Source: Atherix ibis
Taxonomy: Eukaryota; Arthropoda; Insecta; Diptera; Athericidae
Reading direction: 5' to 3'
Length of the DNA stretch: 64,000 bases
NCBI GenBank assembly: GCA_958298945.1
Contig: OY282605.1
Span: 42,014,811 to 42,078,810, forward strand
In this document: piece after piece, positions 10,600-22,357 of the stretch
How the letters are laid out: every line of letters starts with the position of its first letter
Position numbering within the stretch: position 1 is the first letter of the stretch
The notes under the pieces: model-generated
What the model was told of the DNA's origin: nothing
Seen by the model: the letters and a program-made list of their open reading frames with translations, nothing else
Databases searched by the model: none
Made by a program: the position numbers and the translations under genes

Positions 10600-13020
10600 C
10601 TGATATTGAAGCAAATTTGAGCAATAGTATTAATTAACTTGAAAGGGTGTGGCGAGTAAACATCCAATGAAGTTCCTCTGCTAGCGTGTGTTTCAGTTAG
10701 GCGTCAGTATTATAGTAAATCACGCGACCAGTGACGCTTTAGTCTTCGTTGGGTATTTCTAGGAAAGGACATGGAGGATAGTTCTTGAACAAGAGGATTA
10801 TTATTATTATTGAGGACACGGTTACGGTACTTTTTATAGCGAGAAACTGCCACATCAAAAACAAATGGGACTTTAAGATCACGATGATTAACAGTATTGC
10901 GAACATAGAAAGGGGGCATCGACAATTGTACGGAGTATTTTTGATTGAAGGGATTGGATTGGACGGGAATTAGAAGGCTTAGTAGATCCCCAGAGTTCTA
11001 GCCCGTATGTCCATATGGGTTTCAGTAAGGTATTGTATAACAGTACTTTGCTGTCTATAGTAAGTTTGGAACGTTTGTCTAGAGGTCGAAGTAGTTTTAG
11101 GTCTTTTAAGTCTTGTATGTGGGTTCCATGTCAAGCGTTTGTCTAAGTTCAGTCCTAGGTACCGAGCTTCGGTGTGTTGTGGTATGGCACTGCCATTATG
11201 GTATATGGGAGGGCATGTCTCACGACGGAGAGTGAAAGTTACCTGGATAGATTTACGTTCATTGACTTTTATTCTACACTTAGTAAACCAGTTTTGGAGG
11301 CTTTGGATTTGGATATGGAGAGTTTTGGAAGCATGTTGGGGATTTTCGCTAGATGCAAGGCAGGCCATATCATCGGCGTATGTAGCAGAGAAGGTATTAG
11401 GGGAGATTGGGATATCGGATGTGTAAATGTTGTAGAGGATGGGTTCAAGTAAGCTACCCTGAGGAACCCCAGCCAATATCGGAGAGATATTTGAGAGTTC
11501 GTTGGATTCATTTACTTGGAAGTCTCAGTTGGAAAGGAATGATCTTAGGATTAGGAAATAGGTGGAAGGAAGGAACCTCTTGAGTTTCCAGAGTAGACCC
11601 GGGTGCCAAACTCTATCAAAAGCTTAACTTATATCAAAAAACACACCGGGACAGTACTTTTTTCTTTTGATGATTAGGAATTAAATTTGAAGATTCGAGA
11701 AGAGGATTTAAGCGGCGAAGGAGGATTTTTCAAAGATTTTTGAGAGTACTGGAAGGAGACTTATTGGCCTGTAGGAAGTGTGGCGGTTTATTGGTTTATT
11801 GGGTTTAGGGATCATTTTAATGATGGAAAATTTCCAGAGGATTGGGAAATGTGTTGTTCTAAGGATGGAGTTATATATCTTGATGGAGCAAGGAGCACTC
11901 TTGTTCTATTAGGGAGTTGTTGGATTATATTGGAAGTAATCAGATCATAGCCAGGAGCTTTGTTTTTGGGAAGGAGCTTGATTAAATTGGCAACTTCGGA
12001 AGGAGTGATTGCCTTAAGGGGAAGACTCATGGGTAAGGGAATGGATAGTTCCATTTCGATTGTAGTGCAATGAGTCATTTCTAATATGTCATCATGTGGA
12101 GTAAATGTTTGTGCAAGGTGTTCAGCAAAATTGTCTGCTTTATGTTTGTCCGTTTTGGCCCAGGTTTCGTCAGTTTTTCGTAAAAGGTGCTTTGTTTTTC
12201 TATAAGATAGTATTTGTCTTGTAGCAGTCCATAAAGTTCTGCTTTTCATTAGGGTTGCAGTGTAGTTTCTAAGACGTTCTGTATTGTATTTTGTGATTTC
12301 GTCATGTAGTTCTCTTTGCAGTTTGTTCAGTTTGGTTTTGTCGCTGGGCATTCTTGTATGTTACAAATTTTCGTTTTTCTGCAATAAGACGCCTAATTGG
12401 TAATGGTTGATTTGTCAGGTTTTGTGTACGTTTTCGATTTTTTACTTTTTTGTAACTATTGTGTCTGCGTCATCTAGTTCTTGTTCTGTTTTTAAGCTTT
12501 GTCGTAAGTCTAAATGCTCGTCAATATATTGTTTAAATAATTCCCAGTCAATTGGTCCATTAATAAGTGACGGCGCATTGACTTTTGGAGTGGATTGGGA
12601 ATCGAGGACTAGTAGAACAGGGCTATGATCGGAGTTAAGATCTAGGAGTGAAAATATTGAAGAAATTCATGGGACTAGTTATAAAGTAATCTAGAATGTC
12701 AGGAAGCTTATATCGGGAAGTTGGCCAGTGAGTGGGAGTCGGAGGAGAGATGAATTGTTAGGGAGAGGATGAAAGCTCTTGGTTAAGAATAATCTCACTG
12801 GGAGAATCACAATTTATTTTCTAAATAAGTTCCAACCCTTCGCAAGTTGGGAATATGATGCTTTATCAGTAGTTTGGATTTTGATCCAATAAGGCCACTG
12901 AGTAGTTGGATGCCTTTCAACCTAAAATCACATCCTAAGATTTTATCTATCTGTTCGATTTCCTTAGGTAAAAAAATGTACTGAATCATCTAGTGTTCTT
13001 TCTATTGCCTATAGATTTCC
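10600..13020 (-). pseudogene. LINE-J1: 5'-truncated Jockey-like LINE ORF2 (endonuclease remnant + RT)
   Basis: The minus strand shows, in order, a degraded endonuclease C-half from about 12990 (ILGCDFRLKG, the GGDFNAKH block, then PTPTHWPTS and LNSDHSPVLL). RT fingers follow in 11812-12351 (LLPKNKAPGYDLITSN). The palm sits in 10979-11476 (AGVPQGSLLEPILYN, then YADDMACLASSE with the catalytic YADD at 11369-11380, then YLGLNLDKRLTW). The C-terminal region is in 10710-10925. Frameshifts and stops separate the blocks. The 3' untranslated part to about 10600 resembles that of J4 around 44900-45000. The copy is dead, though its palm motif is intact. Confidence 0.85.
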
Positions 13021-14732
13021 GCAGGGTAGCATATTGTATACTTTTCATTTAAAAAATTTACACAAACAATATGGTTTTTTTTCATCCAAAATCTTTTTTT
13101 TAGGTTTTAACTTGATAGATTCTGCCTTTTCTACTCGTAAAGGTCCTAAAATTACATTCAATATTTTTCAAAACCATATTTCATGCATTGGGGAAGGGAA
13201 ATAAACAGTAAACGTGAATAAATAAATATCTGTTCACGTTACATTTACTCTTTATTATAAATTATATCCTTTAATATTCCTTAATGGTAATAACACCGGC
13301 AGTTATTTAAATTCTTAGACTAACCGTCAAAACTGGCACTTGGATGACAAAGAACTTATTTATGGAATGCTCCTTAGACCTCTATTAAAGAAGTTCCAAT
13401 CCTCTTCGTATCCAATCATTAAAATCCACAATACGTCGCAACTCTAATATACCATTGAAAATGAAAACAATCCATTCCCGTCTACCCTTCCATAATAAAC
13501 CTTTTATTTAAAGATAATCCGCCTATTTAAGGCTTGTTAATTCCGTAAAAAATTTAATATAATCAATTTAGGCTAACTTTTTTCTATCAATAAATAAATA
13601 TGAATCAGTATTAATAATTGAATCTATAATATTGTTATTTTGAGCTTTTACATGGTATTTGCCACTCAATAATGTGATGGAGAGGATTCTGGGAGCCCTT
13701 CAAAATCGAAAACTAATAGAAATGTGGTTTGAGTTAGGGTTCTTGTGAGGTCAGACCGTCGGTTGATAAAAAAGGGTTTTCCACGTCAAAAAGTTTTTGT
13801 AGAAAAAAGGGATTCCTGTAATTCACTAGCCCCCTAAGATTAAGAAACTCTTTAAAGGAAATCAATTTTTTTTAATTTCTATTAGGAAAAATTAAATTTA
13901 TATCTAATTTAATTTAAAAAAAAAATTACAAAACGTTGATGAAAAAACAAAGAAATTCAGTAGATTTTCTTTTACTAATCTCAATTTCACCTGATAAAAA
14001 ATAGTGAAAACTATATTAATTTAGATATTTCATTATTAAACTACCAAAAAACATATATTTTATTGGATCTATTTTTTATATATTTTATTTGTTAATGTTA
14101 TGCTCCTTAACCCATTCTAATATCTATTCAAATTAGCACTAAACAAATAAGACATTTATTAATTATTATTTACTAATAAATGTCAAATTATAGATTTGAA
14201 AAAAAAAATTTGTTTGTATCTTTTAAATAAATTCATAAATTTCTTACTGTATAATTTATCATTAAATTAATTAATCAGTTTATCGAATGTATTTTGCAAA
14301 ATCCTTCAAATCATATCTGCTTCTATAAATAAATAAATTCCATATTCGAATAAATTATATTGTAAGCTTCAATTAAATAAGATTGACGATACCAACTCTA
14401 ATATTTAATTAATAGTCAAAAATATCGAATTAAATATTAAAATGAGAAATAACCCAATTTAAATTTTCCATTAGCGGAATTTACAATAATTTATTGCTAT
14501 TGTGAAAGAATTTTGAAATATTTTTTATTTTTAATTTATTTGAATTTTTTTCTATAAATTTATTGTTTTAAATTAAATTGAAATATTTTTTTTATAAAAA
14601 CTTTCAACATTTAATAATTTTACTATTCAATATTGAATGGTTTTTTTTAAAGCGACTTATTTTATTAAAGAAAATTTTCGTGTGGGATTTTCTTTCGAAA
14701 TGATTACAAGTAAATTTTTAATTATTTTTTAG
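13021..14732. other. A+T-rich spacer, nothing recognised
   Basis: No coding signal was seen in any frame, and no repeats were recognised beyond simple A/T tracts. Confidence 0.5.
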
Positions 14733-14890
14733 TGGAAGTGAGTCCTTTGAAGGAAGACGATGCAGTGGAAGATGAACATCGTTCAGGGAGTCCTTCGACA
14801 TCGAAAACGGATGAAAATGAAGAAAAACTAACCTCAAAGACAAACTGTTAATCAAAAATTTTTTTAAGAAGTCCTTATAAGGTTCAATAA
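14733..14890 (+). pseudogene. Mariner DNA-binding-domain relic
   Basis: The frame reads PLKEDDAVEDEHRSGSPSTS followed by KTDENEEKL. This is the linker of mariner helix-turn-helix domains (G-R-E-x-V-E-D-D-x-R-S-G-R-P-S-T-S...DEN), where the GRPR-like AT-hook lies. Nothing from the catalytic domain follows. Confidence 0.55.
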
Positions 14891-15004
14891 AAGGGTTTCC
14901 TATGGATGCTCTATCATAACATTGCCTTTTCCGTATGAATTTTTTTTGTTGTTGTCCAAAATTAAAAAAAACAGTTGAAAATATGTCATTTTGGTAATAT
15001 CAAT

Positions 15005-15188
15005 AAATATTCCATTTATTTAATATGCTATACCGGTCGTTAGACATAATAACACCAGTCGCCTATGACCATAGGGTGCTCACAGATCGCATGCGACCAA
15101 TAATAACACCAGTCGCCTACAACCAAAAATATTCCATTTATTTAATATGCTATACCGGTCGTTAGATTATGCTCAATCAAGGCATGTA
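15005..15188 (+). repeat. Dispersed repeat X1, left part, with an exact 40-bp direct repeat
   Basis: Bases 15005-15044 and 15127-15166 are identical over 40 bases (ending CTATACCGGTCGTTAGA). Between and around them AATAACACCAGTCGCCTA occurs twice. The word GCCTATGACCATAG and the CTCAATCA block recur in repeat X2 near 52400 and 52556. X resembles the long repeats of an LTR element only in layout; no gene of such an element was seen. mar-A1 is inserted at its right edge. Confidence 0.6.
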
Positions 15189-16018
15189 CGAGGTCTGTTC
15201 AAAAGACAAGTTCGGCCATTTTGAATGTTCAGTTAATTTTTGACAGCTGCTTTGCTTGCACGTGTTTTTGCTCATCTTCGATTTTTGCTCAATTTCGACC
15301 AAAAACAGCATCGCATTAACATTGCTAAGGAGCTGTTGGACTCTGTCCGCGACAACCCAAATTTGCTCCAAAGGGTCATAACTGGTGACGAATCATGGGT
15401 TTATGGTTATGACGTGGAAACCAAAGCTCAATATCCCAATGAAAGCTGCCGCACGAGCCAAGACCGAAAAAAGCGCGCCAAGTTCGGTCGAATGTGAAGG
15501 TTTTGCTTACAGTTTTCTTCGATTGCAGGGGCGTGGTGTATCATGAGTTCTTGCCAGAGGATTGAACAGTCAATAAGAAATATTACCTACAAGTTATGCG
15601 CAAGTTACGCCAAGCAATCTGCCAGAAACGCCCGGATTTGTCGAAGAACAAAAATTGGCTTTTGCACCATGATAACGCCCCTGCTCACACATCGTTGCTT
15701 GTAGTGCGAATTTTTGGCCAAAAATAATATACTAATAATCTGGCCCCCTGTAACTTTTTTTTGTTCCCGAAACTGAGGAGCTCCATGAAAGGACGACGCT
15801 ACGCTACAATTGAGGAGATAAAGACGGCATCGAAGGAGGAGTTGAACAAGATTACAAAAAATGATTTTTTGAAGTTCTTTGATGATTGGAAAAAACGTTG
15901 GTACAAGTGTATAATATTTTGTGGAGATTACTTTGAAGGGGCCAAATAGATTTTCATGAATAAATAAATAATTAAAAAAAAAAACACAACATTTGCGATA
16001 CTTTTTGAACAGACCTCG
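15189..16018 (+). mobile_element. mar-A1: HTH-deleted mariner copy, inserted in repeat X1
   Basis: The 830-bp element has TIRs CGAGGTCTGTTCAAAA (15189) and its complement ending at 16018. It is flanked by TA at 15187-15188 and 16019-16020. The 5' part joins directly to the middle of the gene, so the helix-turn-helix is missing. Readable blocks are VITGDESWVYGYDVETKAQ (first Asp), GVVYHEFL, NWLLHHDNAPAHTS (second Asp) and SMKGRRYATIEEIKTASKEE, then WKKRWYKCI and GDYFEGAK. The PPYSPDLAPCDFFLF block is damaged by a short deletion. Frameshifts make it inactive. Confidence 0.9.
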
Positions 16019-16480
16019 TACATAACTGATAGTTAGCAGTCAGTAATCAGTTACAAGCTGATTACTCCAACTGCTGGCGATGAGGCCCTCCTTAAACCTC
16101 TACTCTCATAAGCGGTGACAGCGTCCGAGATAAGATCCGGAGATCGTACCCGCGGTGTAGCTTTTAACCACAACCACCACGCATGCCGAAGGACCTCACC
16201 AAAACCGAGCACACAAAGCTAATTCCATGGAGCACTCGATTCCCGTGATACAAATTAAATTTTTAAGAGTACTTGGGTATGAACTCCGCTCATAGAGCTA
16301 CCGTCAGGAACCTTGTGAATTCCTAATCAATGCTCAAACTTATTTTTGTACCATGAACTAACCCACGTGACTATGATTTTTAATACCAAATTTGCCAGTG
16401 TCGGATTTCAACTTTTGACCCATGTTAGCAATATTTTTCCTTTTTTTGCTATCATTGGGATAAGAATCTGGTATATACTT
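16019..16480 (+). repeat. Dispersed repeat X1, right part
   Basis: It continues X after the mar-A1 insertion. Blocks shared with X2 at 52600-52810 are TAGCAGTCAGTAATCA-like, CAAGCTGATTACTCCAACT-like and ACTGCTGGCGATGAGGCC-like. It has more G+C than its surroundings. No reading frame was recognised. Confidence 0.5.
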
Positions 16481-16489
16481 AACATCCCG

Positions 16490-16650
16490 CCGCTGGGGCG
16501 AATACACTATCAATAAAATCGAAAGGAGTGTATCCGATGAGCTGAAAGCGATTCCAGTTGAAGTTTGCCAGCAGTACTATAAAGAATGGAAATAACTCCT
16601 CTACCGATCTATAGCTGCCCAAAGGATCTTCTTTGAAGCGAATGTCTAAA
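16490..16650 (+). pseudogene. Mariner C-terminal relic
   Basis: The frame reads DELKAIPVEVCQQYYKEWK and then YRSIAAQRIFFEAN. This matches the mariner C-terminal helix and the R-C-I-x-x-x-G-x-Y-F-E ending. A similar tail (NTWKQRCIAAQ) appears at about 38800, so the two may share a parent. Confidence 0.5.
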
Positions 16651-18243
16651 AATCAAATTAAATTTTTAAAAAATATTACCCTTTTTTATGGGAAAATAAA
16701 ATTTTTCGTAAAAACGTGATTAACTTTGAAAATTTGTTAATAGTTAATAATTGATTGCAATTTTCTTATTAAATAAAATTTTTTGTTAAGGATATTATTT
16801 ACATTAAATAAAGAGCGATAATTTATTTAAAAATACAAGAAAAATAGTAATCGCACAAAATAGTCTTTTCATCAAATGCGATACATCCAAATCGAAAAGA
16901 AGTAATCTCATTTAAAGTCTCCCCAAGGATCTTTGGTAATGTGGAAATGAAGTCCTCCGATCGATGGTTATAGTATTCAAGGAAATAAAGTCATATCCAT
17001 TGGGCAACATCTCAACTAATTGGCTTTCAGCTAATTAAACTTCAAATGAAAGTGGTTTTTCTAACAAAAATTTAACGAAATTTGATTTCAAATGCACTCG
17101 CGTCTAGTTAAAGATAATAAATAAGGAAGAAAACAAATTTCGATAGAGATTAATTGGAAAAGTTTTGTTTATTTTTTGAGGTATAACAACTTTATTAATT
17201 ATAATATTCTGGGTGATTATTATAGTCCCATTCCTAATTCTCTTTTACACTACAAAAAGGACTATTAAATGAAAGGTTTGAATAGGTCTTTTGTTAGTGG
17301 CAAAGCTATTAAAAATAACCTTAGTTGTATAAAAATTGAATAACATACAAAAGTAAAAAAAAATCAAATTTTGTATATTTTTATTGCACCGCCATTATCC
17401 TGGATAAATGCGTATTAATCAGATTTTTTTTTTGATCTGATTAAATTTTCATTAGGTTCTCATGTCAGGTGAAAAGGATCGTGAGATTATTTATAAAATC
17501 GTTGAGGTATAAGTGACAGGAGGGTAATTCTAACCCACACAACACCAGACGGAATTCTTCTACAATAAAAGAGCTTTAAAATCTCATGTCATCTGCCAGT
17601 TGATGGTAAGTGGTAATTTGGTGGATGAAATCTTCAATCCATTCCATTGTGATGGGTGGCAGATACCTAAAATCTTACAAAATACACACAATACCATCAA
17701 ATACCTTGCGGCTATAATGAACTACAATCTGATATATTCAACAGTTGGCTGCTTATTTATTTATGGACAAATAAGGCGAACTTTGGTGATTTTTTTTTTA
17801 TCGTGGATTTTTTTTTGTATTCTCTTTTGTGTGTAGGGGTTGGAAATTTTAAGAAGATTTTATTAAAAGCCTTTCAACTTTTATTTATTCAAATAAGCAG
17901 TTCTTAAATTTGATATTATAATCGTAATTTGATGTAATATTTTCTTAAAGAGAGTTTTCGTTGTTTATATGAAAGGAAACACTCAATTTCAAGTTTTTTA
18001 TTTTTTATATGGAAATATGTTCATAAATTATTTATTGATTTATTTTAGAGTTTTAAAAAAAAATTGTTCGTTGTGCTTTGGAAACGAAAATTAAATAACA
18101 TTAGAATTTTGATAAAAATTAAAATATTGTAATTTTTAATAAGTTTTTTGTACATTTTACGGTCTACAATAGAACCGATAATTAACAGATGTTAGAGTTT
18201 TTTTTTTGTAATTCTCTGAAAATTAAAGATGACTTTCTTTTAA
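16651..18243. other. A+T-rich spacer with one unassigned open frame
   Basis: Bases 17600-17836 are open on the plus strand (78 codons) and somewhat less A+T-rich, but have no recognisable motif. I see no support for a gene. Confidence 0.4.
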
Positions 18244-18345
18244 TTAGCTATATAAAAATAGAAGTCCAACAGCATCAAATCGCACGATCTTGGTTGCTTT
18301 TTGAGTTCACGCTTTCTGGGAATTTTTCACGCATTAAAGCTTAAA
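18244..18345 (-). pseudogene. R3: rosa-like transposase scrap
   Basis: The minus strand reads QPRSCDLMLLDFYF, the third-acidic-residue block (W-P-P-R-S-C-D-L-T-P-L-D-F-F-L). Only about 100 bases are recognisable. Confidence 0.55.
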
Positions 18346-18604
18346 TTTGCCGTATTATGTGTATTGTAAGATAAACATTCTAGTTAAAGCTAGAATAATA
18401 TGTTTTTTTTTTTTAGTAATAGCACTCAAATTTGATGGTAATGGACTCGCAGGTGTAGTAAAAGTAACCCATTATTTTGCCAATAGATGGCTTAAGGAGT
18501 CTGTATCTCCCGTTTTAAAAGTGCGAACGGGTTGCACTAGATGACGTTAGAAAGATAAAATTTCATACTAAAAAAGCTTTTGATACAGTTTTGTGATTAC
18601 TTGA

Positions 18605-19655
18605 CTCAGTATTTTTTTAGTACGCGTGAAAGATAGACACCAACAAAGAGAAAATACGCCATATTTTACAGTTTGTCCTCGATAAAGGTGAAAACGCAAG
18701 CCAGGCACCTGAAAATATGAATAGTGTTTATGGTCCTGATACTGTAATAGCCAATTACGCGAAATTTTGGTTTTGTCGATTCTGTTCCGGTAATTTTGAT
18801 GTCAAAAATGCACCACGCTCTGGAAGGCCAATTGTCGAAAATGTCGCTAAAATAATGGAAATCGTCGAGTCCGACCGTCACGTAAGCACTGTTTTGATTG
18901 CCCAGGAGCTAAACATTGTACAAAAAACCGTTTGGAACCACTTAAATAAGGCTGAATACAAAAAGAAGATCGATGTATGGGTGCCACACCAATTATCGCA
19001 AAAAAACCTCATGGACCGAATTTCCATCTGCGAATCGCTGCTAAATCGCAACAATATCGATCCGTTTCTGAAGCGGATGGTTACTGGTGATGAAAAGTGA
19101 CAACGGTCGTGGTCAAATCCCGGTCACCCGGCGCAAACGGTGGTCAAGCCAGGATTGACAGCCAGGAAGGTTTTGCTATGTGTTTGGTGGAACTGGCAGG
19201 GAATCATCTACTATGAGCTGCTCCCCTACGGCCGAACTCTTAATTCGACCTATACTGTCAACAATTAGACCGTCTGAAAGAAGCAATCGCTCAGAAGCGG
19301 CCAGCTTTGGCCAATAGGAGAGGAATTGTGTTCCATCAGGACAACGCGAGGCCGCATACATCGATAGTGACTCGCCAGAAGTTCCGGGATAAAGTGATTA
19401 CCACCTCTTCCTGTCTATGACGAATGATTTTTGCAGGTGAAAAATTCGCCTCAAGAGAAGATTGTAAAAATCGACTGTCCCAGTTTTTTGCCAATAGGCA
19501 CGAAGGTTTCTATGAGAGAGGCATTATGAAATTACCTCCAAAATGGCAATAAGTTATCAAACAAAACGGTATATATTTGACTTAAATCGTATCATTCTAT
19601 CTATGCTAAATAAAACCATCAATTTAATGCAAAAATAATGGATTTCTTTTTACTA
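18605..19655 (+). pseudogene. mar-C: near full-length cecropia-type mariner transposase, broken
   Basis: The frame is readable from 18633 (DTNKEKIRHILQFVLDKGEN); the expected start ATG is ATA. The helix-turn-helix and linker (NAPRSGRPIVENV) are intact in the open stretch 18717-19100, followed by VWVPHQLSQKNL and MVTGDEK with the first Asp. The next codon, normally Trp, is TGA at 19098-19100. Further blocks are GIIYYELLPYGRTLNS, FHQDNARPHTS (second Asp) and a C-terminal FYERGIMKLPPKWQ near 19510-19550. A deletion removes most of the region with the third Asp (after TRQKFRDKV). TIRs were not located. It is inactive. Confidence 0.85.
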
Positions 19656-20238
19656 CACCTTATATATCATTTTCAACGACACATTCGGAGCAAAACTGGC
19701 GTACAGCAAATTTTAAGAAAAATTGGCGAACTTTTTATTTGTTTACCTTTTAAACATCAAACTTTTTGCGGATACAATGGCTTTTTCAAAATTGTTTGTA
19801 GATTTTTAAAGCCATATACGAGGTCTGTTCAAAAAGTATCGCGAATTTTGATATTTGATTTTTTTATGGCGTTATGTTGGTACTCATGTCTCTCACTTAT
19901 ACTGAAAAGTTTGGCCACTTTGAAAGTTCAGTCAATTTTTGACAGCTGCTTTGCTAGCACGTATGTTGGCTCGCTCAATTTCGACCAAAAACACCATCGC
20001 ATTAACATTGCTAAGGAGCTGTTAGACTTTGTCCGCGGCGACACAAATTTGCGCCAGAGGGTCATAACTGATGACGAATCATGGGTTTATGGCTATGGCG
20101 CGGAAAAAAGCACTCCAAGTTCGGTTGAATGTGAAGGTTTTGCGTACAGTTTTCTTCGATTGCAGTGACGTGGTGCATCATGAATTTTTGCCACAGGGTA
20201 GAACGGTCAATAAGGAATATTACCTGCCAGTTATGCAC

Positions 20239-20376
20239 AATTTGCGTGAAGCAATCCGCCAGAAATGACCAGATTTGTGGAAGAACAAAAATTGGCTTTT
20301 GCACCATGATAACAAAAAGCCAATTTTTGTTCTTCCACAAATCTGGGCATTTCTGGCGGATTGCTTTACGCAAATT
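20239..20376. repeat. 62-bp inverted duplication (hairpin) inside mar-A2
   Basis: The arm 20239-20300 and the arm 20315-20376 are reverse complements at 60 of 62 positions, separated by 14 bases (GCACCATGATAACA). In other mar-A copies this segment is unique, so the second arm is a local inverted copy of NLREAIRQK-DLWKNKNWLL coding DNA. Confidence 0.9.
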
Positions 20377-20441
20377 CGTTGGTTGTGCGCGAATTTTTGT
20401 CCAAAAACAAACACCCTAATAATCTGGCGCCTTGGGGGTTT

Positions 20442-20690
20442 TTCTTGTTCCCGAAACTGAAAAGCCCCATGAAAGGACGATACTATGCTATGATTGAGGA
20501 GATAAAGACGGCATCGAAGAAGGAGCTGAACAGGATCAGAAAAAATAATTTTTTGAAGTGCTTTTTTTCTTGTTCCCGAAACTGAAAAGCCCCATGAAAG
20601 GACGACACTACGCTATGATTGAGGAGATAAAGACGGCATGGAAGGAGAAGCTACACAAGATCACAAAAAATGTTTTTTTGAAATAAATAA
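20442..20690 (+). repeat. 125-bp tandem duplication inside mar-A2
   Basis: TTTCTTGTTCCCGAAACTGA begins at 20441 and again at 20566. The following 100-odd bases match, with a few substitutions. Confidence 0.8.
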
Positions 20691-20930
20691 ATAATTTTTG
20701 AAAAAGCACAAAATTCGCGTTACTTTTTGAACAGACCTCGTATATATACTGAGTTTGCTTATTGACATAAAATACGCCTCATCGCTAAAGAAAATTTTGT
20801 TTCTCAAAGTGCAAAACATTGTTGCGGCTTTTGTTGATTATTTCAAAAAGTTGCTTTTGCATTTTATAAAAAATAAAAATTGCATTTTTTTTAAAAATGG
20901 CAAACTTTGGTCTTAATAAATAATAGCTAT

Positions 20931-22357
20931 TATTACATAATATAAATAAAATTTGTTAAATAGTAGATCTTTTTTCTCCAAATTACAAATTGGATAATCT
21001 GGTATCAGAATTTATTGCACTTATTTGCATATAAATTTCTCTTATTTCATGGAACTTATTTATTAAAAAGAAAAAAATAATCAATGATTAGAAAATAATG
21101 CAAGGTCATTGTAACTTTACTAATTTAGTAATTATTCACAAAAACATTCATATCGTAGGATATAATCGAATAAAAAATTCAAGATTTTCTTGTGAAAATA
21201 ATTCTTTTATCATAAATAAGTAACAACAAAATATTACATACAAATTAAAGTGAAACTTTAAATAATTTCCATAGAATATATTCAATTATGGGAAATTTTG
21301 CCATAAATAACTTCCAACAAATTCATTATTATTCAAATAATATCCTATGCATATTTCCATATTTATGATGTTTTCATGAATTCTACACTTTTCTTCCCAA
21401 CGAAAATACAAAATCTCATAATAATGAGTGTGATTTTCCATTTTGCCAAAAATAAACCCAGAAAAAATCATTTCAGATAATATGCAAATAAATACTATTT
21501 TTAGTATTTATGAATTGGATAATAAAAAAAAAACTGACGAAGAAATTATGAAAATTCAAATATTTTTTGGAGGCTTTTATCAACTTTTTAAAATGGGAAT
21601 TATTCCCGATTATTGTCAAAAAGCGTATTTGAAAAGAAAATTATTGCAATATAAATAAATGAAATGTGAAAAATTTGTCATATTATAGCCAATGATGAAT
21701 GAGTCATTTGGTAATGTATGAGTTTGCATACATGGAAGTAGCATAGTTGGAAGCTAATTAAATGGAAATGCCCATAAGCTGGTCCTTGCTCGTACTATAG
21801 TTAAAATCACAGACAAATCCATTAAATTCATCTCATTTAATAATTAAAAATGATAATTAAAACAAAGCCTACAGGGTCACTATTCATAATAATATTGTAG
21901 AAATAATAATTATAGTACAAAAAAAAACTATACAATACAAATTTCAGTGATAAATTTAATTATAATCTGTGTATTTAATGGTTCCACAGAATAGTATAGG
22001 GCTGTCTGGGCAAATTATATTCAGATACTATTGGAACTAAAGGTGCCGAGCAGGTATTGTGCATTTACAATGATTCGATTTTTTTTAAGTTATCCTTATT
22101 TGAAAATTTGTACGAATGGATTGGTTTTATTCAATCATCTTAATTACCATAATTTATGTCATGCATTATATTAGGGCAAATTATGCGAAAATGAGACAAT
22201 TATAGGAGTGGGAATTCCATTTCAAAGGTTTTTTTTTAGACAACATAATTTTTATTTATTGTAATTTATTTTTTGTTCTGTAGACAAAATTTATTATCGA
22301 GTCAATAAAAAGGGTATTTTTTGGAACTGTTGAATTGGTTTAATGGTTTATAAAGCA
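20931..22357. other. A+T-rich spacer
   Basis: The overlapping small open frames on both strands at 21286-21658 have no recognisable motif. Nothing else was seen. Confidence 0.4.

Larger units (their letters stand above)
19819..20740 (+). mobile_element. mar-A2: rearranged mariner copy nested in R4
   Basis: The TIRs CGAGGTCTGTTCAAAAAG (19819) and its complement to 20740 are both present, flanked by TA. The DNA-binding domain is absent, and the copy reads from FDQKHHRINIAKELLDF, then VITDDESWVYGY, where the Gly before the first Asp is replaced by Asp. The coding region is then scrambled by two local rearrangements: a 62-bp inverted duplication at 20239-20376 replaces the second-Asp region, and a 125-bp tandem duplication at 20442-20690 repeats the LFPKLKSPMKGRYYAMIEE block. 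It is inactive. Confidence 0.88.
19656..20930 (-). pseudogene. R4: rosa-like relic split by mar-A2
   Basis: To the right of mar-A2 the minus strand reads KIFFSDEAYFMSISKLSIY, the first-Asp block with SDEA intact. To the left (19760-19817) lies the segment that follows it in R8 at 43090-43140 (shared words GGATACAATGGCTT-like and GTAGATTTTTAAAGCC-like). The two halves join at the TA used by mar-A2. Confidence 0.65.

Noticed and set aside
11139..11476. Plus-strand open frames opposite LINE-J1
   Set aside because: Antisense to the conserved RT palm, which is on the minus strand.
16100..16170. tRNA or SINE promoter in repeat X1
   Set aside because: The G+C-rich stretch does not fold into a cloverleaf on inspection and lacks A/B boxes at the right spacing.
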